Shown: positions 34,528 through 43,907, counted from the first letter of the stretch. The stretch: DNA of 64,000 nt from Deltaproteobacteria bacterium (GCA_020059605.1 JAGVBT010000164.1:55431-119430); one strand, 5' to 3'. Numbers and translations are program-made. Notes: generated from the sequence alone by a model not told the origin.

Positions 34528-35160
34528 ATGACTCCTCCGGAAAAGGAATCCCTCTGTCAGGTTTTCGCCTCTCTCTTCTCACCCCCTGATCGTGAGATGG
34601 AGCGGTGGGTCCAAGGGGGGGCTCTCTACTCTTTTTTTAAAAAGTATACGGACGATTGGGGAGAGGGTGAACCTTTCTTGAATGGATTTCTTGCCGCCGG
34701 CGGGGAAGTGGGTTTTGGGAAAGAGCTGGAAGAGGCTTATGAGCATCTCTTTTCAGACCTGCGGGAGGACCATATCTGCCTGGTCGAATCCTTTTATAAA
34801 CCCTGGACCCAGGACATTCACTGTTCCCTTCTTTTTGCTTCGAACAAAGGTCTTTTGATGGGCGACTCCGCCCTCCATCTATCCGCCGTCTATGAACAAT
34901 GCGGAATGGAGATTTCCGAAGAATTTAAATGGAAACCTGACCATCTCGTTCTGGAGCTGGAATTTTTGTCCCTTCTTTATCGTTTCAAAACCGACATGGA
35001 GATCAAAGCCTTTATCAATCATCATCTTGATTGGGTTCCCTCACTGAAAAAGGAATTTGAGCGTTTTCATCCCCATCGTTTTTACGTCAGCGCCTTAGAC
35101 ATTCTTGATCTCTTTCTCAGGCGGGAAAGGGAAAGACTGGAGGTGGAGGAGCATGGATAG
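34528..35160 (+). CDS. TorD/DmsD-family molybdoenzyme assembly chaperone
   Basis: The 210-residue all-helical protein has the family pattern ESFYKPWTQD, MGDSALHLSAVYEQCGME and KPDHLVLELEFLSLLY. TorD-type chaperones bind the Tat leader of the catalytic subunit and help cofactor insertion before export. It starts 1 base after the ferredoxin gene and overlaps the lipoprotein gene. Confidence 0.88.
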   Translation: MTPPEKESLCQVFASLFSPPDREMERWVQGGALYSFFKKYTDDWGEGEPFLNGFLAAGGEVGFGKELEEAYEHLFSDLREDHICLVESFYKPWTQDIHCSLLFASNKGLLMGDSALHLSAVYEQCGMEISEEFKWKPDHLVLELEFLSLLYRFKTDMEIKAFINHHLDWVPSLKKEFERFHPHRFYVSALDILDLFLRRERERLEVEEHG

Positions 35161-35410
35161 AAGAACAATGATTGAGCGGTTGTTTTTTGTTTTTACTCTG
35201 GGTGGCCTGCTTCTTTTCACCGGTTGTGAAAAAAAAGAGAAGCCTTCAGGCTTTGGAAACCAGGGAAAACTCTGGCAAGTGGTTGTGGAAGAGAGGAAGT
35301 CGGAAGAACCCGTTGAATTGGAGTATACGAAAGAAACCCCTGCTTTATATCGCGATGCCTCCATGGGGAAAGCCGATCCCTCTTTCGTCCCCAGGGTAGG
35401 AGGAGGCTGA
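35153..35410 (+). CDS. Small lipoprotein of the molybdoenzyme operon
   Basis: The ATG at 35153 follows GGAGG and overlaps the TorD stop by 8 bases; the longer track start is rejected. The 85-residue product has a lipoprotein signal with lipobox (LLLFTGC) and about 60 polar mature residues (KLWQVVVEERKSEEPVELEYTKET). I do not recognise it. The translational coupling implies a role in the envelope-side complex, for example anchoring or stabilising it, which is inference. Confidence 0.7.
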   Translation: MDRRTMIERLFFVFTLGGLLLFTGCEKKEKPSGFGNQGKLWQVVVEERKSEEPVELEYTKETPALYRDASMGKADPSFVPRVGGG

Positions 35411-35473
35411 AGCTAACGGGGATTCGTCGGTGGCGAATTGGAAAAATTATTTCTCCTCAAAAAAAATACAGAT

Positions 35474-35543
35474 GTCATTGCGAGGAGGTCGATAGGACCG
35501 ACGAACCAATCCTGTGAGATTGCTTCGCTTTGCTCGCAATGAC
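35474..35543. repeat. Intergenic repeat with GTCATTGCGAG ends
   Basis: GTCATTGCGAG at the left and CTCGCAATGAC at the right frame a 70-base element with GAGATTGCTTCG-type interior. This kind of repeat is widespread in intergenic DNA of several anaerobic lineages. It lies inside the molybdoenzyme operon between the lipoprotein and NrfD genes. Confidence 0.75.
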
Positions 35544-35576
35544 GGGTTGACTACCCAAGATTAAAAGGAGCAAAAG

Positions 35577-36566
35577 ATGGAAGGGCAGGTACATATTCAC
35601 TGGAATTGGATCGTGGCGGTTGACCTCTTCGCAGCAGGACTGAGCGCCGGGGCCTTCATCATATCGGCTACGGCCTACTTTCTCGGGAAAGAAAGATATG
35701 AGAATATCACCCGGATCGGGGCTTATATCGCTCCTTTTCCGGTGATGATCGGGATCCTTGCCCTCATCTATGATCTTGAAAGGCCACAGCTCTTTTGGAA
35801 ACTCTTTCTAACGTTTCAACCCAATTCGGTGATGTCCCTGGGGTCGTGGCTTCTCTTGTTTTTCTCTATCTTCAGTTTGACACACCTCTACCTCTGGCTT
35901 CCGGAGAGGTTGGACTTTTTTAAAATTTTTCCCCCGATCCGGTCCAGCCGATTTCTCAGCCGGTTTCGAGGCGATAATTTAACAAAGATCAGGGGATTGG
36001 TGGCAGGATTTGGAATCCCTATCTCGATTGGAGTGGCCATCTATACCGGAGTGCTTTTGGGAGCGCTTACGGCAAGACCGTTCTGGAATAATCCGATGCT
36101 TCCGATGTTATTTCTCGTTTCTGCCATGATGACGGGTTCAGCCTCCATCTGCTTTGTCGGCTGCTTCATCAAGGGGTTCCGGGGAATGAGCCGGGAAAAT
36201 ATCAATACGAACAAATTCATGATTCATTCGATCGATTTTACCCTGATGGTCTTTTCGATCATTGCCGTTTTTCTTTTTATCCTGGGTCTCTATGTGTCGC
36301 CAAGAAGTTCGGTGGCGGCGGTCCATCTCATCATGGGAGGTGAATTTACCTTCCTGTTCTGGACGTTTGTCGTAGGCGTGGGGATTTTGGTTCCCCTGGC
36401 TCTCGAAGTGTATGAACTGATTCCCCATTATATCGAGCAGGTGGAATTGAGGGAGCATAGCCCCTGGATCTCCGGAATTATCACCACCTCGGTACTCATA
36501 GGGGGATTCGCGATGCGGTATATCGTCATCTACGCCGGCCAGATGGCTCAGATTATTACCACATAA
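35577..36566 (+). CDS. NrfD/PsrC-type quinol-oxidising membrane subunit
   Basis: The 329-residue protein has about eight membrane segments and the family opening HIHWNWIVAVDLFAAGLSAGAFIISA. AAGGAG lies upstream of the ATG. PsrC/NrfD proteins bind menaquinol in the membrane and hand electrons to the ferredoxin subunit. It completes the membrane complex with the two exported subunits upstream. Later segments include the acidic YDLERPQLFW stretch near the second helix. Confidence 0.9.
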   Translation: MEGQVHIHWNWIVAVDLFAAGLSAGAFIISATAYFLGKERYENITRIGAYIAPFPVMIGILALIYDLERPQLFWKLFLTFQPNSVMSLGSWLLLFFSIFSLTHLYLWLPERLDFFKIFPPIRSSRFLSRFRGDNLTKIRGLVAGFGIPISIGVAIYTGVLLGALTARPFWNNPMLPMLFLVSAMMTGSASICFVGCFIKGFRGMSRENINTNKFMIHSIDFTLMVFSIIAVFLFILGLYVSPRSSVAAVHLIMGGEFTFLFWTFVVGVGILVPLALEVYELIPHYIEQVELREHSPWISGIITTSVLIGGFAMRYIVIYAGQMAQIITT

Positions 36567-36725
36567 AGATTCCCCTCCATTATTCTTCGCAGACAGGGTT
36601 TTCCCTTCCATTTGGTTTTACCTCTTTGCATTTCTTTTTTCTGCATTGGAAAAATTGCAAAAAAACTCAAATTATGTTTTAGTAGGCCTGTCCGGTTAAT
36701 AAAAACCAAAAAGGGGGGATTGAAA

Positions 36726-38027
36726 ATGGGTATGAACAGGGTGATGTGCAGGATGAGGATGATTCTTTTTGCTGTGGTTCTTCTGTCGGCATTGATAGCA
36801 AGGGCCGCATGGGCCGACCCGCAGAAGGTTCTTTCAGCGATCGATGCCCACAACAACAATTGCAGGGCCGTCTCACAGAAGATCTTCGATTTCAAGGAAC
36901 TCGGCCAGCAGGAGTTTAAGAGTTCCGCACTTCTCAAGGAGGAGTTGCAGAAGCTGGGATTTAAGGTGGAAGGAGATCTCAAGGTCCCGGCTGATTTGGT
37001 AAAAGATGGAATTTCAAAAACAGGGTTCCGAGCCGAATTGGCGGGGAAAGGACCCGGGCCAACCATTACGATTATGCTGGAATATGATGCTCTTAAAAAT
37101 GGTCATGCCTGCGGCCATAATCTCATTGCCACTTCAGGTCTTCTTGCGGCAGCCGGTCTTGCACAGGTGATGAAGGAGACACCGGGGCGAATCCTCGTGA
37201 TCGGGACCCCTGATGAGGAAAGGGGATCTCTCGGCGGAGGTAAAATTGCTCTTCTGGAAGGAGGGCACTTCGACGGGTCGGATATTGTCTTGATCACGCA
37301 TCCCGGGGACCGTTGGAGCGTGGACCAGAGACTCCTCGCGATGAAAAGGGCCACCTTTATTTTTAAAGGGAAGGCTTCTCATGCCGCTTTTGCACCTCAT
37401 AAGGGGATCAGCGCCCTGGATGCCGTGATTCTCACGTTTAATGGAACCGATATGCTTCGAGAACATGTCCGTCAGGATGTCCGGATCCATGGCATCATCA
37501 AAAAGGGAGGAGATTTGGTCAACGTTGTTCCTGAATTGGCAGAGACAGAGTTTTCCGTCCGGGCACTCGACACAGCAACGATGGAGGAAACCTATAAAAA
37601 GGTTATCAACTGTGCAAAAGCCGGAGAGCTGGCCACAGGAGCAAAGCTTGAATTCAAAGAACCCCGGACCTCTCTTAAGGCCCCGATCGGTATTCCCGCT
37701 TATACAAAGATGGTGCTGGAACAGATCAGGGCAATTGGCGTGGGGGATCATGAGATCAAGGATTTTACCGAATTTGCTTCATCGGACCTTGGGAACGTAG
37801 GGCATGCCTATCCGACGGCAAATTTGTGGTTTAAAATTGCACCGGAAGGAACGCCCCTTCATTCGGATGCCTTTCGGGAGGCCGCCAGTTCTGAAGAAGG
37901 CTGGAAAGCAACAGTCGTCGCGGCAAAGGTCATTGCGTTAACTGCCTATGATCTTTTAACCCATCCGGATAAGGTCAAAGCGATCCAGGAAAAGTTCCAG
38001 GAATTGAAAGCGAAAGAAGGGAAATAG
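36726..38027 (+). CDS. Exported M20-family amidohydrolase
   Basis: The ATG at 36726 follows AGGGGGG; the track start at 36612 is rejected. The 433-residue protein has a signal peptide (ILFAVVLLSALIARAAWA). The M20D metallopeptidase motifs are EYDALKNGHACGHNLIATSG, TPDEERGS and KGKASHAA, with dimerisation domain features in between. Relatives include AbgB-type p-aminobenzoyl-glutamate hydrolase and N-acyl amino acid amidohydrolases. Export is unusual for the family. It is a single gene. Confidence 0.82.
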   Translation: MGMNRVMCRMRMILFAVVLLSALIARAAWADPQKVLSAIDAHNNNCRAVSQKIFDFKELGQQEFKSSALLKEELQKLGFKVEGDLKVPADLVKDGISKTGFRAELAGKGPGPTITIMLEYDALKNGHACGHNLIATSGLLAAAGLAQVMKETPGRILVIGTPDEERGSLGGGKIALLEGGHFDGSDIVLITHPGDRWSVDQRLLAMKRATFIFKGKASHAAFAPHKGISALDAVILTFNGTDMLREHVRQDVRIHGIIKKGGDLVNVVPELAETEFSVRALDTATMEETYKKVINCAKAGELATGAKLEFKEPRTSLKAPIGIPAYTKMVLEQIRAIGVGDHEIKDFTEFASSDLGNVGHAYPTANLWFKIAPEGTPLHSDAFREAASSEEGWKATVVAAKVIALTAYDLLTHPDKVKAIQEKFQELKAKEGK

Positions 38028-38064
38028 AGAAACCGGGTTTCAGGTTGAGACTTCGGGGCCTGGC

Positions 38065-39549
38065 TTATAATGAGCGTAAGCCCTTGAGCCGGCGTTTCAG
38101 GCGGCTCAAGAGGGGTAATTTTTCGAAGACATAGAGGCCCTCCCGATGGGTTAGGGAGACCTTATTGCCGATCTTCAACTTTTTGGGGGAGTGGTAATCC
38201 GGGTTGCAGGCCAACAGCCTTTCCCCTGACTCTGTTTTGACAAAACCGAAGGTCAGGGGCGAACGGAACCCTTCCGGGGTGGCATAGAGCGTTGTAAAGG
38301 TTTCCAGGACTCCGATGCCCCCTGCCGGCGGGGAGGGAGAATCCTTCTGTGAAACAATCAACTCCGGTTGGTAATCCGGCCTCCAGCCCGGCTTCGCCAC
38401 CCTGTTCCGGTCGCTCTTTTCCAGAATCGTGACCAGATTATTGTTCCCCAGGCCTCCGATGCTCTGGGCCAAGCCGACCTCCGTTTGCTCCAATTGCCTC
38501 CGTTCTCCCGCTTCCCCTCTCATTTGAGAAGCGATCTCCACGATCTGGGCAAGACCTGATGCCCCCACCGGATGACCTCTTGATTTAAGTCCTCCTGATG
38601 GATTGACCGGAAACCTTCCGCGGAGTTGGGTTGCCCCTTCTTCCAGGGCTTTCCATCCCTCTCCCGGCGGGAAGAAACCCAGGTCCTCTGTCCCGATGAT
38701 TTCAAATGGAGTGAAAGCGTCATGCACTTCTGCGAACCGGATATCGGAGGGATTGAGTTGCGCCATCGTGTAAGCCTTCAGGGCGGCTTCCTTGGTTGAG
38801 TTGAAAGAAGTCAGGGAAGCCCGGTGCCGGACCGCCAGGGTATCCGTTGCATGGCCGATGCCAGAGACTTTAACGGCAGTGGGTTGTGAGGTGAGGATGA
38901 GGGCGGCCGCTCCATCCGTGATCGGGGCGCAATCATAAAGGCGCAGGGGGTAAGAAACCATCTGGCTCTTCAGGTAGTCTTCCCGGGTGATCGTCTTTCT
39001 GAACTGGGCACGGGGATTGAGGGCCCCATTAAAATGGTTCTTGATGGCCACGAGAGAAAGAATGGTTTCCAACTTTGAATTGGGGAGTTGATAATCCCTC
39101 CCATATTTTTGCGCGATCATGGCTGCAAGGGCGGGCATGGTCGCCCCATATCTTCGCTCGGACCGGTCGATCACCTCTGAAAGAATACGGGTCGTTTTGG
39201 CGGTTGAAAGGTGAGTCATTTTTTCACCAGCCAGAATGAGGACATTCTTCAAATGGCCGGAGGCAACCGCATAGAAAGCCGTCTCAAAAGCGCCTGCGCC
39301 GGTGGAAGAGGCTGTTTCCACCCGCGTGGAGGGAATGCCTGCCATGCCAATCGAATCCGCAAGGAGAGCTGCGAAATTGGAGTCCCCCACAAATTCCTCG
39401 ACGTTCATCACTCCAATATAGATGGCATCCACCCGGTCCAGTTGAGCCTGTTTCAATGCAAGCGCTGCCGCTTCTCCCATCATCTTTTCGAGCGAATCTT
39501 TTGTTTTTCCGAATTTCGTCATTCCTACGCCCGAGACATATACATCCAT
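38065..39549 (-). CDS. SCP2-type thiolase fused to a C-terminal OB-fold (DUF35-like), nucleophile Cys replaced by Ser
   Basis: The 494-residue protein opens VYVSGVGMTKFGK, a thiolase N-terminus. The histidines are in place (EVHDAFTPFE and SRGHPVGASGLAQ), but where the family has the nucleophilic Cys (CxSG) this protein reads ETASSTGAGAF with TCT. Residues about 390-490 form an OB-fold resembling DUF35 (GVLETFTTLYATPEGF, KIGNKVSLTH) without a visible zinc ribbon. In archaeal and BbsAB-type systems thiolase and DUF35 partners are separate proteins, so this is a fusion. It may catalyse a non-Claisen step, be inactive, or use another residue. Confidence 0.8.
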   Translation of the reverse strand: MDVYVSGVGMTKFGKTKDSLEKMMGEAAALALKQAQLDRVDAIYIGVMNVEEFVGDSNFAALLADSIGMAGIPSTRVETASSTGAGAFETAFYAVASGHLKNVLILAGEKMTHLSTAKTTRILSEVIDRSERRYGATMPALAAMIAQKYGRDYQLPNSKLETILSLVAIKNHFNGALNPRAQFRKTITREDYLKSQMVSYPLRLYDCAPITDGAAALILTSQPTAVKVSGIGHATDTLAVRHRASLTSFNSTKEAALKAYTMAQLNPSDIRFAEVHDAFTPFEIIGTEDLGFFPPGEGWKALEEGATQLRGRFPVNPSGGLKSRGHPVGASGLAQIVEIASQMRGEAGERRQLEQTEVGLAQSIGGLGNNNLVTILEKSDRNRVAKPGWRPDYQPELIVSQKDSPSPPAGGIGVLETFTTLYATPEGFRSPLTFGFVKTESGERLLACNPDYHSPKKLKIGNKVSLTHREGLYVFEKLPLLSRLKRRLKGLRSL

Positions 39550-39934
39550 TCTTTCTCTCCGCAGACGAGCATTACGTAATCATCATAAAATAAAAAAATT
39601 GAATTTAACAGGCCGGGCTCGAGTATCCAGCATCCACATGCGAGTCTCCCTGTCTGCCGAAGCCTTGGCACAGGCAGGAATTTGAGTTTCGACTATGACA
39701 AACATTAATATGGAAAAGGGACAGACTTCTGACATTGTATAACTCATTGATATTATGATAATTTTATTTGTGAAATTTTTTATTTTGACCTATTTCACGG
39801 GAGGTATTATATTTATTCTGGATCTGATCTTAAGTTAATGTCGGGGTTTTGAACTTCTTTTTACCTGCCCTTATCAGACCCTATTGAGTTTATTAAATTT
39901 CATGAAGGTGGTTTAGTCAGAGGGTTTCAAGAAG
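39550..39934. other. Divergent intergenic region
   Basis: No gene supported. A short CTGTCTGCCGAAG..GGCACAGGCAGG imperfect palindrome lies near 39649-39675, and AT-rich DNA at 39735-39800 probably contains a promoter for the metallopeptidase, not resolved. Confidence 0.45.
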
Positions 39935-40942
39935 ATGGATGAGATCAGTTACCAAAAATTTTTAACCACGAGGATCAGCGATCTCGACCTCAATGTGGAT
40001 GAGAGTCTGGGCCACTGCCTTAAGAGACTGAAGAGGGAACTGAGGCTTCGCCGGATCCATCTCTGGCCTGATTTCTATTTCGGAAATGAGTGGGGCTGTG
40101 TTAACAAGACAATTTCGATCAGCGTTCCTTTTTATTATGCCAGGCCTGAATTGAAAGAGCTTGAAGGAGATGTTCCAGCGGGTGAGGGTCTCATCAAGAC
40201 CCTTCGCCATGAGACAGGCCATGCCGTCAATTATGCGTATCGCCTCTGGCAACGGAAGGATACGAGAGATATTTTCGGGGATTTTAACAAGAAATACAGA
40301 GACGGATATCTTTACAGGGTGAACCCCTGGTCCAAGAGTTATGTCCGCCACCTTCATTACCTGGGCGATCCCCATTATGCCCAGAAACACCCGGACGAGG
40401 ACTGGGCAGAGACATTTGCCATCTGGCTCGACCCGAGGTCCCACTGGGAGAGAAAATACAGGAACTGGCCCAATGCCCTTGAGAAATTGACCTATATGAA
40501 TCGTTTGATGAAGGAGGTCGTAGGAAATGAGCCGGTCTACCCGAAAAGGAAGAGGGAAGGGGAATATACGGCCATCGAAGAGACCGTTTCAGAGTGGTGG
40601 GGGCTGGATGGGGAGATGCTGGACCAGGAACTCCAGGAATATCTCAACGACATGAATGAACTTTTCGGCAGGCCGGCCAACGGCCGTAGGAAACTGCTTC
40701 CCGCATGGAGATTGATTAGGAAATATGCAAGGCCTTTGACGGAACAGGTCAGCCAGTGGATCTGGGGATCGAACCGGCACACAGTTCGGAAAAGCCTTCG
40801 CCGATGGGAGGCGATCTGCAGAAATGAATTCCTGGGATACCTTCCCGAGGAAGAAGAGAAGAAGTTGATCGAATTGACGACCCTCCTCACCTACCACGCG
40901 GTATCCGGAGCCCGCCGTCATCGCCGGAGATCAAGCGGGTAA
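39935..40942 (+). CDS. Putative zinc metallopeptidase
   Basis: The 335-residue soluble protein contains LRHETGHAVNY (HExxH-type, here H-E-T-G-H) near residue 92, followed about 65 residues later by DEDWAETFAIWLD, whose Glu could be the third ligand of a gluzincin-like site. This order fits the putative zinc-binding metallopeptidase family often found in environmental bacteria. The C-terminal third is helical and very basic at the end (ARRHRRRSSG). No signal peptide. The substrate is unknown. Confidence 0.75.
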   Translation: MDEISYQKFLTTRISDLDLNVDESLGHCLKRLKRELRLRRIHLWPDFYFGNEWGCVNKTISISVPFYYARPELKELEGDVPAGEGLIKTLRHETGHAVNYAYRLWQRKDTRDIFGDFNKKYRDGYLYRVNPWSKSYVRHLHYLGDPHYAQKHPDEDWAETFAIWLDPRSHWERKYRNWPNALEKLTYMNRLMKEVVGNEPVYPKRKREGEYTAIEETVSEWWGLDGEMLDQELQEYLNDMNELFGRPANGRRKLLPAWRLIRKYARPLTEQVSQWIWGSNRHTVRKSLRRWEAICRNEFLGYLPEEEEKKLIELTTLLTYHAVSGARRHRRRSSG

Positions 40943-41022
40943 CCCGACCAGGGAGCCGGCAACCCTTTTGCTTTTGTGTCTCGTCGATTGACGAAACCCC
41001 CGGGTTAGATTAAAAAACATTC

Positions 41023-43185
41023 ATGATTTCCTCAGAAACAAATTGCCTCCCGGCGGTGGTCCTATTGTTCATGCTTCTCGCCTTTCCTTTTTCCTCCGCA
41101 TGTGCCTGGGAATTTTATGCCTTCCGCATGCCGGGTTCGGATTGCACCCTCTGCCATATCCACCCTGAAAGTGGCTCATTGAATCAGGAGGGTTCTCTAT
41201 TCCTTCAAAGGGGATACCGGTATCCATTCACCCTGAAGGGCGCCTTCTTCTATTGTTTGGCCATTGTCATTTTTTTTGTGATCTTCTTTGGCCTCCGTCG
41301 CCGGTACCGCTTGTGGCGTAGCGGAAGAAATGGAATGGTGTGGAGTCACTGGAAGGAGAGGTGGAAGGGCCTCTTCTCAAACGTGTTGGGACACCGGACG
41401 GTTTTAAGGGAGATCTTTCCCGGACTGAGTCACCTTCTTCTCTTCTGGTCTTTCCTCATCCTGGGCCTGGCGGTATTGATCATTCTCCTCCAGGAATATC
41501 TCATTTTCCCCCTCACCCGGGCCAGATGGATCGGCCCGGACGCCTATCCTTATTTCCGTTTCGTCCTGGACGGTGCGGGGGTGCTCGGCGTGGCGGGCAC
41601 TGTCCTCCTGACCGGCCGTAGATACCTGGGGCGACCGGAAGCGCTGGATGAGCAGAAAACCGACCTTCTCTCTCTCCTTCTTCTATTTTTCATTTTTTTG
41701 ACGGGTTTTTTGACAACCGGCATCAGGAATCAGGCCTATCTCTCACCGTGGTCGTCATGGTCTCCGGCGGCCACCGGTATTGCCTCCGTTTTTCTAAGCT
41801 TTTTTCCTCATGGGAACGGCCCCACTGGATGGTTGTCCATGATCTGGTGGATTCATATTGCTTTATCGACGGTCTTTTTTTCTTACCTTCCGTTCTCCAA
41901 TCTCCTCCACCTCTTTTCGTCGCCTCTCAACATTCTTTTGAGGAACCTGGAGACCAAAGGCGCTCTGAGTAAAATGGACCTTGAGGGTTCGGAGCCCTTC
42001 GGAGTGACAAGCATGGAAGAGTTCACATGGAAGGACCTGCTGGAGCTGGATGCCTGCACACGATGCGGCCGCTGCCAGGAGAACTGCCCGGCGCATCTCA
42101 CCCGGAAACATCTGAACCCGAAAGGAGTGGTTCAAAATCTGAAGCGGGGCATGGAAAGCCTCAAGGCGGGGAAAAAGGGCCCGCAGGTCATCGGAGAGAT
42201 TGTAACGGAAGAGGAGATTTGGGAGTGCACCACCTGTCGCAACTGCCTGGAACACTGTCCTGTTTTCATTGAGCCAATGACAAAGTTGTTGGAGTTTCGG
42301 AGAAGCCTCGTGCTTAATCGAGGGAAGGTTCCGAAGGAGACCCAGTTCGCTTTTCGGAATATTGAAAGGAAAGGAAATCCCTGGGGATTTGATCCGGCCA
42401 GGAGGATGTGGTGGGCAAAGGATTTGGGGGTCAAAGAGCTGGCCCCCGGAGAGCAGGTCGATTTCCTTTTCTGGGTCGGGTGTTATGGTTCGTACGATGA
42501 CCGCAATATTGTCGTGGCCACCGGTCTGATCCGGATTCTGAACCGGGCCGGATTCCGTTTTGGTGTTTTGGGAAGTTCCGAGTGGTGTTGCGGCATCGAC
42601 CTCCGGAGAATGGGGAACGAATACCTTTTCCAGCTGAATGTGGAGAAAAATATCGACCGGCTCAAACAGTTAAAGTTCGAGAAGATCATCACCGCCTGCC
42701 CGCATTGTTTTAACACCCTGAAAAATGAATACTCGCAGTTCGGGGGGAGGTATGAAGTCGTCCATTATACCGCGCTCCTTGACGAATTGTTCCTTCAAAA
42801 AAGGCTCACCGTTAAAAAAGAGGAGAGGCCAAGAAGGATCACCTATCATGACTCTTGCTATCTCGGCCGTTATAACGGCGGCTACGATCCACCTCGCCGG
42901 ATTCTTGGCAAGATGGAGGGATTTTTTCTATCGGAAATGGAGAGGCGCCGGGAGAAGGGATTCTGCTGCGGAGGGGGAGGATGCCACATGTGGATGGAAG
43001 AGAGGGCCGGGAAGCGGATCAATGAGACAAGAGTCCTGCAGGCCCTAAAGACAGGGGCCGAAGTCCTTGCCACGGCATGTCCCCTTTGTTTGACCTCCCT
43101 TGACTCGGCCATCAAGGTGCTCAATGCGGATGACCGGATTGAAGTGAAGGATATCCTCGAATTGGTCGCGGAGAGAATGGAATGA
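41023..43185 (+). CDS. Membrane-bound HdrD/DsrK-like Fe-S protein with c-heme motif and b-type cytochrome domain
   Basis: The 720-residue protein has a signal-like N-terminus followed by DCTLCHIHPESG, a CxxCH c-type heme motif. About five membrane helices follow in NarI/HdrE style. A cytoplasmic module follows with two [4Fe-4S] motifs (CTRCGRCQENCP and CTTCRNCLEHCP) and two CCG-type domains (SEWCCGIDLRR, HDSCYLGRY and FCCGGGGCH). CCG domains bind the noncubane cluster of heterodisulfide reductase-like enzymes. The protein probably moves electrons between menaquinone, periplasmic cytochrome and a cytoplasmic disulfide or thiol partner. No ribosome binding site is obvious at 41023. Confidence 0.85.
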   Translation: MISSETNCLPAVVLLFMLLAFPFSSACAWEFYAFRMPGSDCTLCHIHPESGSLNQEGSLFLQRGYRYPFTLKGAFFYCLAIVIFFVIFFGLRRRYRLWRSGRNGMVWSHWKERWKGLFSNVLGHRTVLREIFPGLSHLLLFWSFLILGLAVLIILLQEYLIFPLTRARWIGPDAYPYFRFVLDGAGVLGVAGTVLLTGRRYLGRPEALDEQKTDLLSLLLLFFIFLTGFLTTGIRNQAYLSPWSSWSPAATGIASVFLSFFPHGNGPTGWLSMIWWIHIALSTVFFSYLPFSNLLHLFSSPLNILLRNLETKGALSKMDLEGSEPFGVTSMEEFTWKDLLELDACTRCGRCQENCPAHLTRKHLNPKGVVQNLKRGMESLKAGKKGPQVIGEIVTEEEIWECTTCRNCLEHCPVFIEPMTKLLEFRRSLVLNRGKVPKETQFAFRNIERKGNPWGFDPARRMWWAKDLGVKELAPGEQVDFLFWVGCYGSYDDRNIVVATGLIRILNRAGFRFGVLGSSEWCCGIDLRRMGNEYLFQLNVEKNIDRLKQLKFEKIITACPHCFNTLKNEYSQFGGRYEVVHYTALLDELFLQKRLTVKKEERPRRITYHDSCYLGRYNGGYDPPRRILGKMEGFFLSEMERRREKGFCCGGGGCHMWMEERAGKRINETRVLQALKTGAEVLATACPLCLTSLDSAIKVLNADDRIEVKDILELVAERME

Positions 43186-43253
43186 CCATGAAATGTGGAG
43201 TTCTAAAGCTTTGCGTTTTTACTCCGGACACCGGACTCAATTACGCCGAACGA

Positions 43254-43907
43254 TTATAATATGACGGTCTTCCTGATGACCCGGACGATCTCTTCGGGTT
43301 CGTCAATGACCTGAAAGATACTTAAATCTTCGGTCGAGATCCTTCCTTCCTTCAGCACCACCTCTTTGATCCAGTTCAAAAGGCCCTTCCAGTAATTCGA
43401 TCCGACCAGGATCACTGGGAAAGGTTTGATCTTGTGGGTTTGGATGAGCGTGACCGACTCAAAGAGCTCGTCCATCGTTCCAAAACCGCCCGGGAGAATG
43501 ACATAGGCGACCGCATACTTGACAAACATGACTTTCCGGACGAAGAAGTAGCGGAATTTTAAATTGATGTTGGAGTAGGGATTCGGTTTTTGTTCCAGCG
43601 GAAGTTCGATGTTGAGACCGATCGATTTCCCTCCGGCCGAAGAAGCCCCTTTGTTCGCCGCCTCCATGACCCCAGGTCCTCCGCCCGTGATCACACTAAA
43701 TCCATTCTCCGCAAGGACCTGGCCAATTCGTTCCGCTTTCTGATAGACCTTGTCCTCAGGTTTGGCCCTGGTGGAGCCGAAGATGCTTACCGCAGGACGA
43801 TATCCGGCCAGGGCATCAAATCCTTCCACAAACTCCGCCATGATGTGGAACATCCTCCAGGATTCCTGGGGTGTTATGCTATCGACAACATACTGATGAT
43901 TTGTCAT
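43254..43907 (-). CDS. LOG family protein (nucleotide 5-monophosphate phosphoribohydrolase-like)
   Basis: The 217-residue protein has the two signatures of the family, GGGPGVMEAANKGA and PGGFGTMDELFE, that build the nucleotide-binding site. Members release a base from nucleoside monophosphates; in plants and some bacteria this makes cytokinins. GGAGG lies upstream of the ATG. The N-terminal 30 residues (SITPQESWRMFHIMAEFVEGFDAL) match the longer bacterial subgroup. It is a single gene. Confidence 0.88.
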   Translation of the reverse strand: MTNHQYVVDSITPQESWRMFHIMAEFVEGFDALAGYRPAVSIFGSTRAKPEDKVYQKAERIGQVLAENGFSVITGGGPGVMEAANKGASSAGGKSIGLNIELPLEQKPNPYSNINLKFRYFFVRKVMFVKYAVAYVILPGGFGTMDELFESVTLIQTHKIKPFPVILVGSNYWKGLLNWIKEVVLKEGRISTEDLSIFQVIDEPEEIVRVIRKTVIL

